A DNA stretch of 64,000 bases from positions 34,783 through 98,782 of the forward strand of contig SHVS01000003.1 in the NCBI GenBank assembly GCA_009694135.1. Direction: 5' to 3'. This DNA is from Alphaproteobacteria bacterium (GTDB lineage Bacteria; Pseudomonadota; Alphaproteobacteria; UBA6615). A program made the position numbers and the translations under genes. The notes beneath the pieces are model-generated. The model did not search any database, was not told where the DNA came from, and was given only the letters and a program-made list of their open reading frames with translations. The stretch's first letter is position 1. Every line of letters begins with the position of its first letter. This document shows positions 1-9,208 of the stretch, piece after piece.

Positions 1-1360
1 CGCCGCCAAACGACACGAGCGTATAGCGGCTGACGTCATGGCCGCGTTGGATCGAGATTTCCTTGATCGCATTGGCCATGTTTTCGACCGCGATGCGCAG
101 ATAGCCTTCGGCCACGGATTCCGCGCTCCGCTGCTCGCCGGTCGCGGCTGAAATCTCCCGCGCCCGCCCGGCGAAACGCTCGCGCACGACATCGGCATCG
201 AGCGGCGCATCGCCATCCGGCCCGAACACGCGCGGAAAATGCTCCGGCGCCAGGCGACCGAGCAGCACATTCGCGTCGGTGACGGTGAGCGGCCCGCCGC
301 GGCAATAGCAGGCCGGGCCGGGATCCGCGCCGGCCGAATCCGGCCCGACGCGCAGCCGGGCTCCATCGAAATGCAGGATCGAGCCGCCCCCGGCGGCGAC
401 CGTGTGCAGCTGCATCATCGGCGCGCGCACGCGCACCCCGGCGACCGTGGTTTCAAAAGCGCGCTCGAACTCGCCCGCCCAATGCGACACGTCGGTCGAA
501 GTGCCCCCCATGTCGAAGCCGATGATGCGCTCGCAGCCGGCGGCGACGGCGGTGCGCACCGCGCCGACCACCCCCGCCGCCGGGCCGGAGAGGATCGCGT
601 CCTTGCCGTGGAAGCGGCGCGCATCGGCGAGCCCGCCATTCGACTGCATGAACAACAGCCTCACGCCGCCCAGCTCGCCCGCGACTTGTTCGACATAGTG
701 GTGCAGAACCGGCGACAGATAGGCGTCCACGACCGTCGTATCGCCGCGCGCCACCAGCTTCATCAGCGGGCTGGTAGCGTGGCCGGTGGACACCTGGGTA
801 AAGCCGATGTCAAGCGCAAGCACGGCCAGGCGTCGCTCATGCTCGGGATAGCGCCAGCCATGCAGCAGCACGATCGCCAGCGAGCGTATGCCGCGCGCGT
901 GAGCCTCAACGAAGTCACGGCGCGCGGCCGCGAGGTCGAGCACCCGCAAGACTTCGCCTTGGACGGTCACGCGCTCGTCGATCTCGACCACGCTTTCGTG
1001 CAGCTGCTCCGGCAGGGTGATCGCGCGCGCAAACAGTTTCGGCCGGTTCTGATAGGCGATGCGCAGCGCGTCGCCGAATCCGCGGGTGATCGCCAGCAGC
1101 GTGCGCGCGCCTTTGCGCTCCAAAAGCGCGTTGGTCGCGACGGTGGTGCCCATCTTCACGGCGGCGACGCGCTCGGCCGGGATCGGCGCATCGGCCCCCA
1201 GGCCAAGCAGCGCGCGGATGCCGTGCAGCGCCGCGTCCCGGTAGCGGCCGGGATTTTCCGACAATAGCTTATGGCAGACGATGGCACCGTCCGGCCGGCG
1301 CGCCACGATATCGGTGAAAGTCCCCCCGCGGTCGATCCAGAATTGCCATCGCTCATTCAT
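1..1360 (-). CDS. Hydantoinase/5-oxoprolinase subunit A (HyuA family), 3' end beyond window
   Basis: Partial gene: the first about 453 codons are present and the rest lies off the left edge. The ATG at 1360-1358 opens with [20 protein letters not shown], the N-terminal nucleotide-binding signature of the hydantoinase/oxoprolinase family, and an [13 protein letters not shown] motif lies near residue 275. The family hydrolyses cyclic amides such as hydantoins or 5-oxoproline with ATP; the substrate cannot be told from sequence. It is divergent from the DnaJ-like gene. Family assignment is firm, substrate is not. Confidence 0.85.
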   Translation of the reverse strand, partial: MNERWQFWIDRGGTFTDIVARRPDGAIVCHKLLSENPGRYRDAALHGIRALLGLGADAPIPAERVAAVKMGTTVATNALLERKGARTLLAITRGFGDALRIAYQNRPKLFARAITLPEQLHESVVEIDERVTVQGEVLRVLDLAAARRDFVEAHARGIRSLAIVLLHGWRYPEHERRLAVLALDIGFTQVSTGHATSPLMKLVARGDTTVVDAYLSPVLHHYVEQVAGELGGVRLLFMQSNGGLADARRFHGKDAILSGPAAGVVGAVRTAVAAGCERIIGFDMGGTSTDVSHWAGEFERAFETTVAGVRVRAPMMQLHTVAAGGGSILHFDGARLRVGPDSAGADPGPACYCRGGPLTVTDANVLLGRLAPEHFPRVFGPDGDAPLDADVVRERFAGRAREISAATGEQRSAESVAEGYLRIAVENMANAIKEISIQRGHDVSRYTLVSFGG

Positions 1361-1467
1361 GTGTGCGTGTGCGAAGCACCCGGCGGCGGCGGCGTCAAGC
1401 CCGGTGCTGGCGCTGGCATCGTCGGGTGGTCTATACCCCTCGCCTCTTTTGCGGTCAGCGAGCAGAC

Positions 1468-2202
1468 GTGAGCATCTGGGGAAAGATCCTGGGCGGTGCC
1501 GCCGGCTTCGCGCTTGGCGGACCCTTGGGCGCGCTGTTCGGCGCGCTCGCCGGCCATGTTTATGATGCCGGGCGCGGCGCGGTGTCCGGCCTCGACACCC
1601 GCGATCCGTCGCGTCAGATCGCCTTTACCATTGCGGTGATCGCGCTTGGCGCCAAGCTGGCCAAGGCCGATGGTGTCGTGACCCGCGAGGAGGTGCATGC
1701 CTTCAAGCGGGCGTTCCAGGTCGCCGCGGAGGAAGAGTCGGCGGTCGCGCGTTTTTTTGACCAGGCGCGCCGGCTTTCCGGCGGCTTCGAGCCCTATGCG
1801 CACCAGATCGCCGGGTTGTTCCGCGACGATCCGGCGGTTTTGGAACAGCTACTCGGCTGCCTGTTCACCATCGCCCGCGCCGACGGCAAGGTGACCCCGG
1901 AGGAAATTGCTTATCTACGCGAGGTGGCGCGCATCTTCGGCTTCAGCGCGGCTGATTTCAGCCGCATCAGCAGCGCGATGGCCACGGTCGCCGAGGGCGA
2001 CCCGTATCAAAGCCTGGGCATGTCGCCCGACGCCTCGGATGCCAACATCAAGGCAGCCTGGCGCAACCTGGTGCGTGAGCATCACCCCGACCGCGTGATC
2101 GCCAAGGGCCTGCCGCCGGAGTTTATCGCCGTCGCCACCGAAAAATTAGCGGCCATCAACGCCGCCTATGACCACATCCGCAAGGAGCGCGGCATCCCGT
2201 GA
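1468..2202 (+). CDS. TerB-DnaJ co-chaperone, DjlA-like
   Basis: About 244 aa from the GTG at 1468. A glycine/alanine-rich N-terminus ([18 protein letters not shown]) resembles the membrane-associated N-terminus of DjlA. A TerB-like helical domain covers roughly residues 45-150 ([14 protein letters not shown] and [12 protein letters not shown] repeats), and a C-terminal J domain with the HPD motif (REHHPDR) covers about 177-244. J domains stimulate the ATPase of DnaK-type Hsp70. A longer reading from an upstream ATG at 1363 adds an arginine-rich stretch that looks non-coding, so the GTG is preferred. The stop overlaps the next start by 4 bases (GTGA), implying translational coupling. Confidence 0.85.
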   Translation: MSIWGKILGGAAGFALGGPLGALFGALAGHVYDAGRGAVSGLDTRDPSRQIAFTIAVIALGAKLAKADGVVTREEVHAFKRAFQVAAEEESAVARFFDQARRLSGGFEPYAHQIAGLFRDDPAVLEQLLGCLFTIARADGKVTPEEIAYLREVARIFGFSAADFSRISSAMATVAEGDPYQSLGMSPDASDANIKAAWRNLVREHHPDRVIAKGLPPEFIAVATEKLAAINAAYDHIRKERGIP

Positions 2203-4013
2203 GCAGCGCTGGAACCCCACCGCTGCTCGCGCTCAGCAACGCGCTGCTATCCTTTGGCGGACGGCCGTTGTTCGTCGGCCTTGATTTCGCGTTGGCGGTC
2301 GGCGAACGCGCTTGCCTGGTCGGGCGCAACGGCGCCGGCAAGACGACGATCCTCAAGCTCCTGGCCGGGGCCTATGAACTCGATGCCGGCGAGCGATTTC
2401 TGCAACCGGGCACGCGCATCGGCTATCTGCCGCAGCAGATCGAGGCCGGGGATGAAAGCATCGCCGATTATGTCGCCGGTGGCGTGCCGGACGGCGAGCA
2501 CTACCGCGCCCTGGCCGAGATCGACCGCCAGGGACTGGATCCCGAAGCGCGCATGCGCTCGCTGTCGGGCGGCGAGCTGCGCCGCGCCGGTCTGGCGCGC
2601 GCCTTTGCCGCCCAGCCCCAGATTCTGCTGCTCGACGAACCAACCAACCACCTCGACCTACCGGCGATCGAGGGGCTGGAAACCCGCCTGCTCGGCTGGC
2701 GCGGCGCGCTCTTGCTGGTCAGCCACGACCGCGCCTTCCTGCGCCGGGTCAGTAATCGCTGCTTCTGGCTCGTCGATGGCAAACTGCGCCGCTTGGAAGC
2801 AGGCTATGAGTCGTTCGACAGCTACGCCGCCGAGGTGGCGGAAGCCGAGGCCAAGCGTGCCGAGCAGCTGGAAACGCGGCTCAAGATCGAAACACATTGG
2901 TTCCAGCGCAGCATCACCGCCCAGCGCACGCGCGACGAAGGACGCGCCGCGCGCTTGCAGGCGTTGCGGGCCGAGCGGCGCGAGTTGATCGCCGGCGCGG
3001 CGCGGCGGATGGAAGTCGCCGCCACCGAGGCGACTTCGGGCGGCAAGCTGGTGATCGAGGCGACCCATATCACCAAGCTATTCGGCGAGCGGGTGGTGAT
3101 CGGCGACTTTTCCACGCGCATTCAGCGCGGCGACCACGTCGGCATCATGGGTCCGAACGGCGCCGGCAAGACCACCCTGGTCAAGCTCTTGATCGGTGTG
3201 CTTGCGCCCGACGGCGGCAAGGTGCGGCATGGGGCGCGCCTCGCGCTTGGCGTGTTCGACCAGGAGCGCGCCTCGCTCGAACCGGAGAAGTCGCTGTGGG
3301 ACACGCTCACCCCGTCGGGCGGCGACAGCGTGATGGTCGGAGGCAAACAGATCCACGTGGTCGCCTATCTGCGCCAGTTCCTGTTCTCCGACGCACAGGC
3401 GACGGCCAAGGTCTCGACCCTGTCCGGCGGCGAGCGCAATCGCCTGCTGCTCGCTCGGGTGTTGGCCCAACCGAGTAATGTATTGGTGCTCGACGAGCCG
3501 ACCAATGACCTCGACATGGATACGCTCGACGTGCTGATCGAGGCGCTGGATGCCTATGCCGGCACGCTCATTTTGGTGAGCCACGATCGCGATTTTCTCG
3601 ACCGGCTGGTCACATCCGTGATCGTGGTCGAAGGCGATGGACGCACGACCGAATACGCCGGCGGCTATTCCGACATGCTGCGCCAACGTGGCACCGGGCT
3701 GCCGCCGCGCGTGGTGGCAAAGTCGGCACGCGAGCTGGCGACAGCGCGCATTGCCGCCGCGCCCGCGCCCCGCGCCGCCAACAAGCTCAGCTTTCGCGAA
3801 CAGACCGAACTGAGCGAGCTGCCGGCCAAGCTCGAACGTCTGGCGGCGGCGCGCGCCGCGCTTGAACGCGCACTGGCCGATCCAGCTCTGGCGCGCCGCG
3901 ATGCCAAGGGCTTTGCCGACACCGCCGCCAAACATGCCGAAGTGCTGCGCGCCATCGCCGCCGCCGAGGAACGCTGGCTCACCCTCGCCGCGCGCGCCGA
4001 GGGCGTCACCTAA
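2199..4013 (+). CDS. ABC-F family ATP-binding protein (Uup-like)
   Basis: 604 aa with GTG start, soluble, with two ABC nucleotide-binding domains and no membrane segments. Walker A motifs are at about residues 42-50 (GRNGAGKTT) and 318-326 (GPNGAGKTT). Each half has an LSGGE signature (SLSGGELRRAG and TLSGGERNRL) and a Walker B ending in DEPTN. A charged linker between the domains and a C-terminal tail rich in Ala, Glu and Arg are typical of Uup/ABC-F proteins, which act on ribosomes or on branched DNA intermediates rather than in transport. Paralogues are hard to separate, so no symbol is given. Start overlaps the stop of the DjlA-like gene. Confidence 0.88.
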   Translation: MSSAGTPPLLALSNALLSFGGRPLFVGLDFALAVGERACLVGRNGAGKTTILKLLAGAYELDAGERFLQPGTRIGYLPQQIEAGDESIADYVAGGVPDGEHYRALAEIDRQGLDPEARMRSLSGGELRRAGLARAFAAQPQILLLDEPTNHLDLPAIEGLETRLLGWRGALLLVSHDRAFLRRVSNRCFWLVDGKLRRLEAGYESFDSYAAEVAEAEAKRAEQLETRLKIETHWFQRSITAQRTRDEGRAARLQALRAERRELIAGAARRMEVAATEATSGGKLVIEATHITKLFGERVVIGDFSTRIQRGDHVGIMGPNGAGKTTLVKLLIGVLAPDGGKVRHGARLALGVFDQERASLEPEKSLWDTLTPSGGDSVMVGGKQIHVVAYLRQFLFSDAQATAKVSTLSGGERNRLLLARVLAQPSNVLVLDEPTNDLDMDTLDVLIEALDAYAGTLILVSHDRDFLDRLVTSVIVVEGDGRTTEYAGGYSDMLRQRGTGLPPRVVAKSARELATARIAAAPAPRAANKLSFREQTELSELPAKLERLAAARAALERALADPALARRDAKGFADTAAKHAEVLRAIAAAEERWLTLAARAEGVT

Positions 4014-4014
4014 G

Positions 4015-4887
4015 GTGCGACCGCTCGACTTGCTTGCGGCGATCGCGGTCGCCTTCCTGTGGGGCAGTCACTTCGTCGTGCTCAAAGGCGGCGCATTCAG
4101 CGAGTTTCCGCCTTTTCTGTTCATGACGATCCGCTTCGCCCTGGTCGCGGCGGTGATGCTCCCGTTCGTCAAATGGCCGCGCCGCGACGAGATCGGGCCG
4201 ATCGTCATTCTTGCGGCGATCCTCGGCTTCGGCCATTTCGGGCTGGTCGCGTTTAGCATCGATGGGCTGGATGCGGCGGTGGCGATCATCCTCACCAATA
4301 CGCACACGGCTTTTTCGGCGGCGCTCGCCTGGCTGGTGTTCCGCGAGCGACTCGGGCTCGCGCGCGCCGGTGGCATGGCGCTCGCCTTTTCCGGCGTGCT
4401 GCTGATCGCCGGCGCGCCCGGCACACAGCATACGTTCTGGCCGGTCTTGGCGGCGCTGGGCGCTTCAGTGGCCTGGACCCTGGCCAATTTCCACGTCAAG
4501 CGCTTGCCGCAGGTCGACGGGCCCATGCTCAATGCCTGGACCGCGCTTCTGGCCGTGCCGCAGCTTGCGCTGGCGTCGGTTTTGGTCGAGCGCGATGAAT
4601 GGAGCCGGCTGGCGGCGATCGAGTTCGGCGGCATTGCCTCGATGATCTATTCGGCGCTGTTCGTCTATATAGGCGGCTACGGGCTGTGGTTCTGGCTGTT
4701 GCGCCGGCTGCCGGTGAATCAGGCGGTTCCGTTCACGCTGCTGGTGCCGGTGTTCGGCATCAGCCTGTCGGCGGCCTTCCTCGACGAGCGCCTGACGCTG
4801 GCCTTTCTTGGCGGCGCGACGGCGACAATCATCGGCGTGGCGCTGATCGTGCTCTTGCCGGAACCCTCGGCGCGGGCCAAGGTCTAA
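4015..4887 (+). CDS. DMT superfamily transporter (EamA domain)
   Basis: 290 aa from the GTG at 4015, two bases after the ABC-F stop, so co-transcribed. About ten hydrophobic segments are arranged as two EamA repeats; the first opens with LLAAIAVAFLWGSHFVVLKGG and the second follows FWPVLAALGASVAWTLANF. It is an inner-membrane metabolite exporter resembling the E. coli EamA (O-acetylserine/cysteine) group, but substrate cannot be predicted reliably in this superfamily. A longer in-frame reading starts inside the ABC-F gene and is rejected. rnpB begins two bases after its stop. Confidence 0.82.
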   Translation: MRPLDLLAAIAVAFLWGSHFVVLKGGAFSEFPPFLFMTIRFALVAAVMLPFVKWPRRDEIGPIVILAAILGFGHFGLVAFSIDGLDAAVAIILTNTHTAFSAALAWLVFRERLGLARAGGMALAFSGVLLIAGAPGTQHTFWPVLAALGASVAWTLANFHVKRLPQVDGPMLNAWTALLAVPQLALASVLVERDEWSRLAAIEFGGIASMIYSALFVYIGGYGLWFWLLRRLPVNQAVPFTLLVPVFGISLSAAFLDERLTLAFLGGATATIIGVALIVLLPEPSARAKV

Positions 4888-4889
4888 CC

Positions 4890-5313
4890 GTCAGGCGGTT
4901 GGACGGCTGCGGGCGGCATAGGGAAACCCGCCGCTCGAGGAAAGTCCGGGCTCCACGGAAGTAAGGGTGCCGGCTAACGGCCGGCGGGGGCGACCCCAGG
5001 GACAGTGCCACAGAAAGCATACCACCGGCCGGGCCTTCGGGCCGCCGGCAAGGGTGAAACGGGGCGGTAAGAGCGCACCGCGGGTCCGGCGACGGAGCCG
5101 GCATGGAAAACCCCACTCGGAGCAAGACCGTATAGGGGCGGCATAGGCCGGAGCGACCTTCGGGGCGTTCGCGGCCGGATGGGCTTCCGCATCGCCGCCC
5201 GGGTAGGTCGCGCGAGGCGTCGGGTAACCGGCGTCCCAGAGGAATGGCCGTCCATCGCTCCAGGCTGTTTGCCAGTGGGGCGGGGACAGAACCCGGCTTA
5301 TAGGCCGCCTGAC
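4890..5313 (+). ncRNA. rnpB: RNase P RNA, bacterial class A
   Basis: The catalytic RNA of RNase P, which trims tRNA 5' leaders. The first nine bases (gtcaggcgg) pair with the last nine (ccgcctgac) to form helix P1. The universally conserved 5' core GAGGAAAGTCCGGGCTCC lies near 4937 and the 3' core ACAGAACCCGGCTTATAGGCC near 5287, with the usual AGA(A)GCATACC-like block near 5010. A T8 run directly after P1 (5316-5323) can serve as terminator. Location just upstream of mraZ is common in alphaproteobacteria. Confidence 0.95.
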
Positions 5314-5415
5314 ACTTTTTTTTATCAAACGCACAAGAACACATGAAGAACATACAGCGGGCCTGCCCTCAGACAATCAAGACAAGTCTATGATTTCGCT
5401 TGATTAGTTTTCGCG

Positions 5416-5443
5416 TCTTGTAGTCGCCAAAGGAAAATATACT
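5416..5443 (+). promoter_or_regulatory. Candidate promoter of the dcw operon
   Basis: A good -10 hexamer TATACT (5438-5443) in an AT-richer stretch, with a weak -35 match TCTTGT (5416-5421) and 16-base spacing. It lies just upstream of the MraZ boxes, as expected for the mraZ promoter. The -35 is poor, so this is tentative. Confidence 0.35.
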
Positions 5444-5474
5444 AGGCGCACGAGGCTGTTGCGCGGCTGAGTTT

Positions 5475-5509
5475 CCCCATGCTATCCCACGATCTCCCAT
5501 GAATTCCCA
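5475..5509 (-). promoter_or_regulatory. MraZ operator: four boxes at exact 10-base period
   Basis: On the minus strand four TGGGN pentamers occur at 5505-5509, 5495-5499, 5485-5489 (all TGGGA) and 5475-5479 (TGGGG), each exactly 10 bases apart, ending 51 bases before the mraZ start. Known MraZ operators are direct repeats of TGGGN separated by five bases, so one face of the helix is bound by the MraZ ring. The array sits between the likely promoter and mraZ, consistent with autoregulation of the division operon. Confidence 0.88.
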
Positions 5510-5560
5510 TCGATGGCGGGGGCCGTCGAACAGACGTGATCGGGTGGGCTTGCAGCGCAG

Positions 5561-6022
5561 ATGGCTCTTTTTCTATCCAGTTACCTCAACCACCGCTTGG
5601 ACAAGAAGGGCCGCGTGTCGATTCCCGCCCCGTTCCGGGATATCCTTGTATCGCAAGGGCTTAATGGCGTGATCGCGTGCACGTCCTTGCTTGACCCGGC
5701 GATTGAATGCTTAGGCAACGAATATCTGGAAACGCGCCGAAACGAAATCGACCGACTCGCCCCCGGCTCGGTCGAATTCGAGGACGCAGAATACACTTTT
5801 TTCGGCCGAATCAAGGAGTTGGCTTTCGACCCGGAAGGCCGCGTCACCTTGTCCGAGTCGATGATTTCCCATGCGCGGCTGACCGAACAGGTCGGGTTCG
5901 TCGCCCGCGGTCGCACTTTCGAAATTTGGGAGCCGTCCGCGCTCGAAGCCGCCCAACTCACGCGCAAGCGGCGCGCGGACGCGGCCGCAGCCGCACGCCG
6001 TGCAAGCGGGGCGCGTCCATGA
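5561..6022 (+). CDS. mraZ: Division/cell wall cluster transcriptional regulator MraZ
   Basis: 153 aa with two SpoVT/AbrB-like repeats marked by DKKGRVSIP (14-22) and DPEGRVTL (90-97), the DNA-contacting DXXGR motifs of MraZ. First gene of the dcw operon; MraZ forms ring oligomers and binds the TGGGN boxes upstream of its own gene. Four such boxes precede it here. The C-terminal tail is Ala/Arg-rich. Its stop overlaps the rsmH start (ATGA), so the two are probably translated together. Confidence 0.96.
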   Translation: MALFLSSYLNHRLDKKGRVSIPAPFRDILVSQGLNGVIACTSLLDPAIECLGNEYLETRRNEIDRLAPGSVEFEDAEYTFFGRIKELAFDPEGRVTLSESMISHARLTEQVGFVARGRTFEIWEPSALEAAQLTRKRRADAAAAARRASGARP

Positions 6023-6984
6023 GCACAACCGTGCACAAACCGGTCATGGTCGTGGAGGTTCTGGCCGCTCTCGCACCGCGCGACGGCGGCGTCTATGTCG
6101 ATGGGACTTTCGGCGGCGGCGGATGGAGTCGCGCCATTCTCGCGCAAGCGAATTGTACGGTGTGCGGCCTCGACCGCGATGGCGATGCGATTGCCGCTGG
6201 CGCGTCGCTCGCGCGCTCATCGGGCGGGCGACTCAAGCTCATTCAGTCGCGCTTTGGCGCCATGCGCGAGGCGCTCGCGGCCGAGGGGATCGCCTCGGTC
6301 GATGGCGTCGCGCTGGATCTCGGCCTGTCATCGGATCAACTTGGCGCCGCCGAGCGCGGCTTTTCCTTTGCTCAGGACGGGCCGCTCGATATGCGCATGG
6401 ACCGGCACGGGCCGAGCGCCGCCGATGTGGTCAATGAGCGCGAGCCGCGCGAACTGGCGCAGATCATCGCCGACCTGGGCGAAGAGCCCAAGGCGCGACG
6501 GATCGCGCGCGCAATTGCGAATGCCCGCGCTCTCGCCCGTATCACGCGCACCGCCGAGTTGGCGGATATCGTGCGCCGCGCGATTGGCGGCACCTGGCGC
6601 GCCATCGATCCGGCGACGCGCACGTTTCAAGCCTTGCGCATTTACGTCAATGACGAGTTGGACGAACTCGATCGCGGGCTGGTCGCCGCCGAGGCCGTGT
6701 TGCGGCCGGGCGGACGGCTTGTGGTCGTTTCGTTCCACTCGCTCGAAGATCGGCGCGTCAAGACATTCTTGCGCGTACGCGCCGAGGCGGGCGCCGCCGG
6801 GTCGCGACACCTCCCCGCGACAGAAGCCAGCCGGCGCCCGTCCTCTTTTCGCCTGCTGACGCGCAAGGCGATCCGGCCCAGTGACGAAGAAATTGCGACC
6901 AATCCGCGCGCGCGCTCGGCCAAGCTGCGCGCCGCGGAGCGCACCACTGCCCCCACCTGGGGCGCAATGGAGGAGGCGGCTTAA
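6019..6984 (+). CDS. rsmH: 16S rRNA (cytosine(1402)-N4)-methyltransferase RsmH
   Basis: 321 aa from the ATG at 6019; an ATG-initiated longer frame begins inside mraZ and is rejected. The N-terminus MSTTVHKPVMVVEVLAAL and the SAM-binding YVDGTFGGGGWSRAIL motif near residue 30 are diagnostic, as is VVVSFHSLEDRRVK in the C-terminal part. It methylates N4 of C1402 in the 16S rRNA P site. Overlaps mraZ by 4 bases and ftsL by 1 base (TAATG). Confidence 0.96.
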   Translation: MSTTVHKPVMVVEVLAALAPRDGGVYVDGTFGGGGWSRAILAQANCTVCGLDRDGDAIAAGASLARSSGGRLKLIQSRFGAMREALAAEGIASVDGVALDLGLSSDQLGAAERGFSFAQDGPLDMRMDRHGPSAADVVNEREPRELAQIIADLGEEPKARRIARAIANARALARITRTAELADIVRRAIGGTWRAIDPATRTFQALRIYVNDELDELDRGLVAAEAVLRPGGRLVVVSFHSLEDRRVKTFLRVRAEAGAAGSRHLPATEASRRPSSFRLLTRKAIRPSDEEIATNPRARSAKLRAAERTTAPTWGAMEEAA

Positions 6985-7466
6985 TGCGGCGCAGTCTCAC
7001 ATTGGCGATGTTGGCGCTGGCCAGCGTTCTGGGCGCGGCGGTGTATCAGGTGTCATATTCGACCATGGCGCTCGAACGCGAATTGGGCCGGCTCACTAAC
7101 AAAATCCAGGCGACCGAAAAAGCGAAGCGTGTGCTGGCGGCGGAGTGGAGTTTACTCAATTCCCCGGTGCGGATCGAGGCGCTCGCCCGCCGCCACTTGG
7201 GCTTCGCGCCCTTGTCCGGCGAGCAGTTTGTCGCTCTCTCCGATTTGCCCATGGCGCGGCCGGCTGCCGCGCCGACATTGGTCGCCGAGGGCGTTCGGCC
7301 GAAGAGCAAGCCGGCCGAGCTACGCGCGCAGTCGATAGCGGCGTCTAACGTCTCGGCGCAGTCGCAACTGGCCGCGGCCAACGGCGGCCGTGTCGCGACT
7401 TCTTCCCTTGATCTCCCGTCGGACGACGAAAAGTTTGCCGCCATGATCAGCGGCCTTACGAGATGA
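6984..7466 (+). CDS. ftsL: Cell division protein FtsL
   Basis: 160 aa, a small bitopic membrane protein: a short basic N-terminus, one membrane segment at about residues 5-24, then a coiled-coil periplasmic stretch (ALERELGRLTNKIQATEKAKRVL). FtsL sequences are poorly conserved, so position between rsmH and ftsI and topology carry the call. The segment LLNSPVRIEALARRHLGF is typical of FtsL. FtsL bridges FtsB and FtsQ and helps activate FtsWI. The tail after residue 90 is longer than in E. coli FtsL and rich in Ala and Ser. Confidence 0.88.
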   Translation: MRRSLTLAMLALASVLGAAVYQVSYSTMALERELGRLTNKIQATEKAKRVLAAEWSLLNSPVRIEALARRHLGFAPLSGEQFVALSDLPMARPAAAPTLVAEGVRPKSKPAELRAQSIAASNVSAQSQLAAANGGRVATSSLDLPSDDEKFAAMISGLTR

Positions 7467-9208
7467 CCCGCGCGTCAGAAAACCTGCGCGAGGGTCGCGC
7501 TGCGCTGGATGTGCGGGGGCAACGGCGCAGCGCCCAATTACGCATCGATGGCGCCGCCGTGCGCGCGCTCAACACCGCCAAATCGCGGTTGGTAGTCGGC
7601 GCGCTGCTGTTCGCCGCCGCCTTCTTTGCGGTTACGGTCCGGCTGGTCGATGTCGGGGTGATGACCTCCACGGCGCCGAGCGCGGGCAGTCCCGCTTCCG
7701 GCGCAACTTCGGTCGCGCTGCGCGGCGATGTTTTCGACCGCAACGGCCTGCTGCTCGCCACCAGCCTGCCGACATGGTCGTTGTTCGCCCGCCCCAAAAA
7801 TGTCGGCGACATCGACGAGGCCGTGAACAAGCTCGCTCGGATTCTGCAGGGAGCGACGGCGGCCGATCTTCGCGCCAAGCTTACCAGCAAAAGCCCATTC
7901 GTCTGGTTGCGCCGGCATCTGTCGCCAAGCGAGCAAGCCGCGGTCCATGGCCTCGGTCTGCCTTGGCTTGATTTCCAGGTCGAGCAGCGCCGCGTCTATC
8001 CGCATGGCTCTGCGGCGTCGCATGTCATCGGTTTCGGCAATATCGACGGCGATGGCTTGGCGGGACTGGAGCTCTCGCTTAACGCGCGCCTCGAGCACGG
8101 CGAAGCGGTTACCAGTTCCATCGATCTGCGGCTGCAAACGATCCTGCGCGAGGAGTTGGCGGCGCAGATCGGGAAATTCCGTGCGCTCGGCGGAGCGGCC
8201 GTGGTCATGGACGCGCGCAATGGCGAAGTCATAGCGATGGTGTCGCTGCCCGATTTCGATGCCAACGATCCGGGCGCGGCGGACGCCAATGCCCGTTTCA
8301 GCCGCGCCACGCTTGGCGTCTATGAACTTGGTTCGGTGTTCAAGGTTTTCACCCTCGCCACCGCGCTGGATGCCGGCACGACGAATTTCCGCCGCTGTTA
8401 TGACGTCGGCCACCCGCTGATGTTCGCCGGGAAATCGATCGCCGATTTTCATCCCGGCAAAGGCTGCATGAGCGTCCCCGGGATTTTCGGCGAATCATCC
8501 AATATCGGCGCCGCGCGCATCGCGCTGGAATACGGGTCCGATGTGCAAAGGCGGTACCTAAAACAGTTCGGACTGCTCAGCGCAACAGGCGTCGAGCTAT
8601 CGGAAATCGGCCTGCCGATGTTCCCGTCCACTTGGCGTGAAGTCAACACGGCAACGGTCGCTTTTGGCCATGGCGTTGCCGTAAGTCCGCTGCAATTCAC
8701 GGCTTCAGTCGCGGCCATTATCAACGGGGGAATTTTGCGCACGCCGACCTTGGTGAAGCAGAACCCGATGGCGCTGCGCCCTGGCGTGCGCGTGATCAGC
8801 GAGGACTCGTCCGACAAAATGCGCCGGTTGTTCCGCTATGTCGTGACCAACGGCACCGCCAAACTGGCATCGGTGAAGGGCTACGTCGTTGGCGGCAAGA
8901 CCGGCACGGCCGAAAAAATCGAAAACGGGCACTACAAGAAAAACGCGAACATCTCCTCCTTTGTCGGCGCCTTCCCGATCAACGCGCCGCGCTATGTCGT
9001 CTATGCGCTGATCGATGAGCCGAAAGGACTGAAGGAGACTGCCTTTTATGCGACCGGCGGCTGGACCGCGGCGCCGATGGTCGGGCGGGTCATCGCGCGC
9101 ATCGCTCCCCTGCTCGGCATCGCGCCTCAGGACGAGACGGCGCCCGAAGTGCTGCGCGCGCTCGCAATCGATCAGGAAAAGGCGGGCCCGCGCCTTGCGG
9201 CTAACTAG
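7463..9208 (+). CDS. ftsI: Division-specific peptidoglycan transpeptidase FtsI (PBP3)
   Basis: 581 aa. One membrane anchor at about residues 42-62 follows a cytoplasmic tail. The transpeptidase motifs are complete: SVFK with nucleophile Ser291 and Lys294, SSN at 345-347, and KTG at 479-481. The dimerisation/pedestal part includes RGDVFDRNGLLLA. It cross-links septal wall together with FtsW. It overlaps ftsL by 4 bases (ATGA) and ends in TAG, showing that TAG works as an ordinary stop in this genome. Confidence 0.96.
   Translation: MTRASENLREGRAALDVRGQRRSAQLRIDGAAVRALNTAKSRLVVGALLFAAAFFAVTVRLVDVGVMTSTAPSAGSPASGATSVALRGDVFDRNGLLLATSLPTWSLFARPKNVGDIDEAVNKLARILQGATAADLRAKLTSKSPFVWLRRHLSPSEQAAVHGLGLPWLDFQVEQRRVYPHGSAASHVIGFGNIDGDGLAGLELSLNARLEHGEAVTSSIDLRLQTILREELAAQIGKFRALGGAAVVMDARNGEVIAMVSLPDFDANDPGAADANARFSRATLGVYELGSVFKVFTLATALDAGTTNFRRCYDVGHPLMFAGKSIADFHPGKGCMSVPGIFGESSNIGAARIALEYGSDVQRRYLKQFGLLSATGVELSEIGLPMFPSTWREVNTATVAFGHGVAVSPLQFTASVAAIINGGILRTPTLVKQNPMALRPGVRVISEDSSDKMRRLFRYVVTNGTAKLASVKGYVVGGKTGTAEKIENGHYKKNANISSFVGAFPINAPRYVVYALIDEPKGLKETAFYATGGWTAAPMVGRVIARIAPLLGIAPQDETAPEVLRALAIDQEKAGPRLAAN

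Noticed and set aside
239..1267. 342-codon plus-strand frame at the left edge
   Set aside because: Lies antisense to the hydantoinase gene, which has clear family motifs on the minus strand.
9048..9194. Longer murE from an ATG at 9048
   Set aside because: The added residues are Arg-rich and overlap ftsI deeply; the TTG at 9195 matches the family N-terminus.
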